NCBI RefSeq assembly: GCF_000349325.1
Contig: NC_020504.1
Location: 5,676,053 to 5,740,052, forward strand
Reading direction: 5' to 3'
DNA from: Streptomyces davaonensis JCM 4913
GTDB lineage: Bacteria > Actinomycetota > Actinomycetes > Streptomycetales > Streptomycetaceae
Length of the DNA: 64,000 nt
Shown here: positions 60,831-64,000 of the stretch, piece by piece
Layout: every line of letters starts with the position of its first letter
How positions within the stretch are numbered: the stretch's first letter is position 1
The notes under the pieces: generated by a model
Database searches by the model: none
What the model was told of the DNA's origin: nothing
Seen by the model: the letters and a program-made list of their open reading frames with translations, nothing else
Program-made: the position numbers and the translations under genes

Positions 60831-63749
60831 ATGGTGACGTTCGCTCAGGCGCAGGAACGCGCGGAGGAGTGGATCAACGGCGAGGTGCCGTCGTACCAGC
60901 ACCGCGAGGTGCGGGTACGGGAGTTCGAGCTCGGCTTCGTGGTCTGGGCCGAGGACCGCTCGGACGGTCCGCGCTCGGACGGCGGCGCACAGCGGCTGGT
61001 CATCGCCCGGGACAGCGGCGAGGCCACGCTCTGGCCCGCGCTGCCGGTCGGCGAGGTGATCCGCCGGTACGAGGAGGAGTACGGCCGTCCCGACGCGGAG
61101 CCGGAGCCCGCGCCGGCGGCTCCCGCGCGCGTGGACCTGAACCAGACGTCGTTCCTGCTGACGCCGCCGGAGTGGCTTCAGGAGGCGGCGGATCAGCTGG
61201 GGATTCCGGGGCGCCGGGGTGGGGACACGTCGGGGGCCGGGGTTGGTGCGGGTTCGGGTGCTGGCTCGGGGTCCGGTGTGGGCGCTGGTGCCGGTGCGGG
61301 CGTCGGGGCCGGAGCCGGGGCTGGGGCTGGGGCTGGGGCGCTTCCGGAGACGCAGGCCGGGGTGCCGGGGGTCGGTTCCGGTGTGGGTGGTGCGGCTGCC
61401 GCGAGTGCGCCGACTCCCGCGCCGGGGGCGCCTGTTGCGCCCGGGGGGAGTGCGGCTTGGCCGGACGCCGGTGCGAGTGATGGTGGCGGGGGCGCTGGGG
61501 CGTCTGCTGGGGCGCACGGTGGTTCGAGTGCGCCGGCCGGGGCGACTCCCTGGGCCGGTACGGACACCAACGCGGACGCCGGCGAGGACCGTTCCGTCCC
61601 GCTGCCCGCGACTGTGTTCGCGCCGCCGCTGAGCGAGATCGACGACAACACCCCACCGCCTGCCGCGCCGGACGCGAAGACGGCGCTGATCTCGGGCGGG
61701 AGCCAGCTTCCGCGGACGACGCTCGCACCGGCGCTCGACGACCCGAACGCGCCGGGCGTGCCTGGCGGGACGCCGGCGCCTGGTGTTCCGAACGCGCCGG
61801 GCGCGCACGGTGTGCCCGGCGGTACCCCCGCTCCGGGGACGCCGTCGTACGGATTCCCGCAGGGGCCGGGTGGTGCGGGCGGGCCGGGTACGCCCCCTCC
61901 GGGCGCCCCCGCGCCGGGTGCCACGCCTCCGCCGCACGCGGGCGCACCCTCTCCCGGCTACCCGCAGGGTGGCCCCGACAGCGCGCCGGGTCGGCCCCTC
62001 GCACCCAATGCCGGGGACATCGCCGACGCCGCGACGAGCAAGGCGGCGCCTCCACCGAACCGCGCGCGGGGCGGCGTGAACCCTCCGCCTCCGCCGAGCG
62101 CCCCGGGTGCGCCGGGCGCGCGTCCGGGCGCCACGCCGCCGCCCGCGCCGTCCGGTCCCGGTGCGCCGGGTACGCCTGCGGGTGGCTACGTGCCCACGCA
62201 ACTCGTCTCCGCGCTCGGCCCCGAAGGACCTGACGGCCCCGCCGGTCCGGGCGCACCGCAGCCCCCCGGCGCACCGACCCCGCCGGGCGCCCCCAAGCCG
62301 CCCGGTGCGCCGGGTGCGCCTGGCGGCACGCCTCCGGGCGGTGTGCACCACGCGGCCACGATGCTGGCCGACCCGAGTCAGCTGGGCGGGGGAGTGGGCG
62401 CTCCCGGCGCGCAGGGATTGCCGAGCGCCCCGGGCATGCCGAACCCGCCGGGCGCACCCGGAATCCCGGGCGCCCCTGGTGCACCTGGCGCCCCCGGCGC
62501 ACCGCAGCCTCCGGGCGCCCCCGGCATGCCCGGTGCCCCCGGCGCCGGTGGTCCCGCCAGTAGCGGGCGCGGTGCCGTGCACCACGCGGAGACCGTGCTG
62601 TCGGCGCCCCCGGTGGGTGGCCCCGGCGCGCCCCCGCCACCGCACGCCCCCGGCGTGCCCGGTGCTCCGGGCGCCCATCAGGCGCCGATGCCCCCCGGTG
62701 CGATGCCGCCGCCCGGTCAGCCCCTCCCCGGTCAGCAGCCTCCGGCGTACGGCTATCCGCAGCAGCCCACCGGTCAGCCGACCGTGGGCCCGGGCTACCA
62801 GGCCGTGCTGCGGTACCGCGCGCAGGACGGTTCCGAGCAGCAGTTGATCCGGCGCTCGGCGCCGGGTACGCCGCACCCGGAGTGGCAGATCTTCCACGAG
62901 CTGCGCGCCATGAACGTGCCGCCGGACCAGGTGCTGGAGCTGCACACCGAGCTGGAGTCGTGCGAGCTGCCGGGTGCCTACTGCGCGCGGATGATCCGGG
63001 AGCAGTGGCCGCAGGCGCGGATCACGAGCATCGCGCCGTACGGTACGGACCACGCGAGCCGGCAGCAGGGCATGCAGCAACTGCTGGCGCACCAGGGCGA
63101 GCTGCACCAGGTGGCGGACGGCCCCGCGCGGCTCGCGCCGGTGCGGGCGCCGCTGTCGCAGGTGCAGCCCACGCCGCCGATCCCCCCGGAGGGGATCGCG
63201 CAGGAGATGGCGGGCGCGTTCGGACCGGGAGTCTTCCGGTTCGAGCAGGCCGCCGTGTCCCGGCAGGGCGTACCGCCGATCGTCGCGCACACCTTGGTCG
63301 CCGCGGGCCTGCCGATGGACATGGGCCCCTTCTTCTGGGCGCAGGCCCAGCCGGGGCGGCCGGTGCCGACGCTTGCGGAGCTGGCGGCCGAGCGCGGCGT
63401 GCAGCCGGCCGCGGACGCGGGCTCGTACCTCGTGATGGGCAGCGACTTCGGCCGGGCGATCTGTGTGCAGTACGGGACCGCCAACATCGTCGCCGTGCCG
63501 GTGGAGGCGGGTCCGGGCGGTGCCCCGGTGCCGCCGCAGTTCGTGAACACCGGGCTGCCCGAGTTCCAGCGCTGCCTGGCGCTGCTAGGCCGGATGTGGC
63601 GGCTGAGGTTCGGGCTGAACCAGGAGCAGGCGGGCCGCTGGACCGTCGACTTCCAGGCCCAGCTCGCCTCCCTCGACCCGGCGGCGCTCGGCTCGCCGGA
63701 GAGCTGGTGGTCGGTCCTGCTGGAGCAGATGTGGGACGGCCTGCTGTGA
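60831..63749 (+). CDS. YrhB-like / collagen-like / deaminase / SUKH-4 protein
   Basis: A 972-residue protein. Residues 1-95 match YrhB-type immunity domains (FAQAQERAEEWINGEVPSYQHREVRV). Residues about 120-650 are low-complexity: first Gly-Ala/Gly-Ser, then Gly-Xaa-Pro collagen-like repeats (GAPGAPG, PPGAP). Residues about 665-740 carry a deaminase-type zinc site, His705-x-Glu707 and Cys711-x6-Cys718 (LHTELESCELPGAYC). Residues about 780-970 form a SUKH-4 domain ending SLDPAALGSPESWWSVLLEQMWDGLL. A toxin-like enzyme is thus sandwiched between two immunity-like domains. No signal peptide. ATG 60831 has GGGGGAG eleven bases upstream; a GTG at 60819 is the alternative. Confidence 0.78.
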   Translation: MVTFAQAQERAEEWINGEVPSYQHREVRVREFELGFVVWAEDRSDGPRSDGGAQRLVIARDSGEATLWPALPVGEVIRRYEEEYGRPDAEPEPAPAAPARVDLNQTSFLLTPPEWLQEAADQLGIPGRRGGDTSGAGVGAGSGAGSGSGVGAGAGAGVGAGAGAGAGAGALPETQAGVPGVGSGVGGAAAASAPTPAPGAPVAPGGSAAWPDAGASDGGGGAGASAGAHGGSSAPAGATPWAGTDTNADAGEDRSVPLPATVFAPPLSEIDDNTPPPAAPDAKTALISGGSQLPRTTLAPALDDPNAPGVPGGTPAPGVPNAPGAHGVPGGTPAPGTPSYGFPQGPGGAGGPGTPPPGAPAPGATPPPHAGAPSPGYPQGGPDSAPGRPLAPNAGDIADAATSKAAPPPNRARGGVNPPPPPSAPGAPGARPGATPPPAPSGPGAPGTPAGGYVPTQLVSALGPEGPDGPAGPGAPQPPGAPTPPGAPKPPGAPGAPGGTPPGGVHHAATMLADPSQLGGGVGAPGAQGLPSAPGMPNPPGAPGIPGAPGAPGAPGAPQPPGAPGMPGAPGAGGPASSGRGAVHHAETVLSAPPVGGPGAPPPPHAPGVPGAPGAHQAPMPPGAMPPPGQPLPGQQPPAYGYPQQPTGQPTVGPGYQAVLRYRAQDGSEQQLIRRSAPGTPHPEWQIFHELRAMNVPPDQVLELHTELESCELPGAYCARMIREQWPQARITSIAPYGTDHASRQQGMQQLLAHQGELHQVADGPARLAPVRAPLSQVQPTPPIPPEGIAQEMAGAFGPGVFRFEQAAVSRQGVPPIVAHTLVAAGLPMDMGPFFWAQAQPGRPVPTLAELAAERGVQPAADAGSYLVMGSDFGRAICVQYGTANIVAVPVEAGPGGAPVPPQFVNTGLPEFQRCLALLGRMWRLRFGLNQEQAGRWTVDFQAQLASLDPAALGSPESWWSVLLEQMWDGLL
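61240..62750 (+). repeat. Coding minisatellite: Gly-Ala and Gly-Ala-Pro tracts
   Basis: Near-continuous short repeats, first GGG-GCN/GGN-TCG type (61240-61345), then CCN-GGN-GCN units (61740-62740), all in frame. They encode the flexible spacer of the deaminase protein and are likely to expand and contract. Confidence 0.8.
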
Positions 63750-63779
63750 CGCGCCGCCGCTGAGCGGCACGCACGCGTG

Positions 63780-63816
63780 GAAGCCGGGTTCGGTCGCGAA
63801 GACCGGGCCCGGCTTC
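63780..63816 (+). terminator. Terminator after the SUKH-4 gene
   Basis: A 9-bp outer stem GAAGCCGGG/CCCGGCTTC (63780-63788 with 63808-63816) continues after one mismatch pair into a 5-bp inner stem CGGTC/GACCG with a GCGAA loop. Confidence 0.8.
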
Positions 63817-63903
63817 GTCGTACACACCGCCGAAGGGTGGTGACCGTGACCTGCGCCCGGAGTGTCGCGTTATGTACCTCCAATCCCGATACATCAAGAT
63901 GTC

Positions 63904-63923
63904 CGCGAATTCATGATTTCGCG
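63904..63923. promoter_or_regulatory. 20-bp near-perfect palindrome upstream of the last gene
   Basis: Outer arms CGCGAA/TTCGCG enclose TTCATGAT; 18 of 20 positions are self-complementary. It lies in an AT-rich stretch 27 bases before the last start codon, a good position for an operator. Confidence 0.55.
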
Positions 63924-63949
63924 TCCGTCCGATGGAGAGGGGTTCCCGC

Positions 63950-64000
63950 ATGAGCGGCACACCGGTCCGGCCTCGTGGCTTCCTGGCCGTACGAGGGCGC
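63950..64000 (+). CDS. Start of an unidentified gene (cut by the window edge)
   Basis: ATG 63950 preceded by GGAGAGGGG eight to ten bases upstream opens a frame reading MSGTPVRPRGFLAVRGR to the edge. Seventeen codons are too few to assign a product. Confidence 0.5.
   Translation, partial: MSGTPVRPRGFLAVRGR

Noticed and set aside
61240..62750. Possible CRISPR or satellite array
   Set aside because: Repeats are 6-9 bp, in frame and continuous without unique spacers; they encode Gly-Ala-Pro tracts.

Overview
The window is chromosomal DNA of a high-GC actinomycete, almost certainly a Streptomyces. The evidence is the extreme third-position G+C, the many GTG starts, an SsgA-family sporulation protein, a Streptomyces-type RpfB-like factor, a LAETG (class E sortase) surface protein, and the gene set itself: galTEK, the tamR-tam pair, ppc, rsmA-ispE, glmU-prs-rplY-pth. 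From memory, this order resembles the S. coelicolor core segment from about SCO3110 to SCO3170, read in reverse. I see no rRNA and no CRISPR. There is one tRNA (Gln, TTG) and one small inverted-repeat element.

Layout. 1-13.5 kb: start of a Tricorn-like protease, a TetR regulator with paired operators and an MMPL exporter, a YbaK deacylase, a DMT transporter gene split by an inserted maleylpyruvate-isomerase-like gene, RidA, small proteins, a beta-lactamase-fold hydrolase, a secreted trypsin-like protease, the ohr/ohrR organic peroxide pair, and an ECF nickel/cobalt importer with a Nur-like box. 13.6-26.9 kb: ssgE, two tandem penicillin-binding proteins, a protein O-mannosyltransferase, rsmI, a zinc-ribbon protein, tatD, an Rpf cell-wall hydrolase, rsmA, ispE and an ABC-F ATPase. 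27-38.6 kb: two paralogous membrane-anchored beta-propeller proteins, an atypical response regulator, a sodium:solute symporter divergent from galTEK, a GNAT enzyme and a NarL-type regulator. 38.6-45.3 kb: tamR/tam, a glyoxalase-fold gene whose end is altered by a MITE-like element, a TetR gene coupled to a desaturase, and ppc.

45.3-52.7 kb is an accessory stretch between ppc and pth: a sortase substrate, a small membrane protein, and a two-gene unit in which an alpha/beta-hydrolase overlaps by 4 nt a 1,580-residue caspase-like/STAND NTPase/helical-repeat protein. The membrane protein and the hydrolase each carry a rare TTA leucine codon, which suggests control by the bldA tRNA. This is the best candidate for an undescribed conflict or cell-suicide system here. 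52.6-58.4 kb returns to housekeeping: pth, rplY, prs, glmU, tRNA-Gln and an orphan histidine kinase.

58.4-63.75 kb is a second candidate system, built from domains of the polymorphic-toxin world but with no export signals: a SUKH-3 protein, a YwqJ-like deaminase, a WHH-nuclease/SUKH fusion, and a 972-residue YrhB/collagen-like/deaminase/SUKH-4 protein. Toxin-type and immunity-type domains sit in the same polypeptides. The window ends with the first codons of another gene.

A recurring feature is leaderless expression: about ten genes have a TAnnnT-like hexamer ending 6-7 nt before the start codon and no Shine-Dalgarno sequence. Product calls come from reading motifs and remembered family features; no database search was possible.
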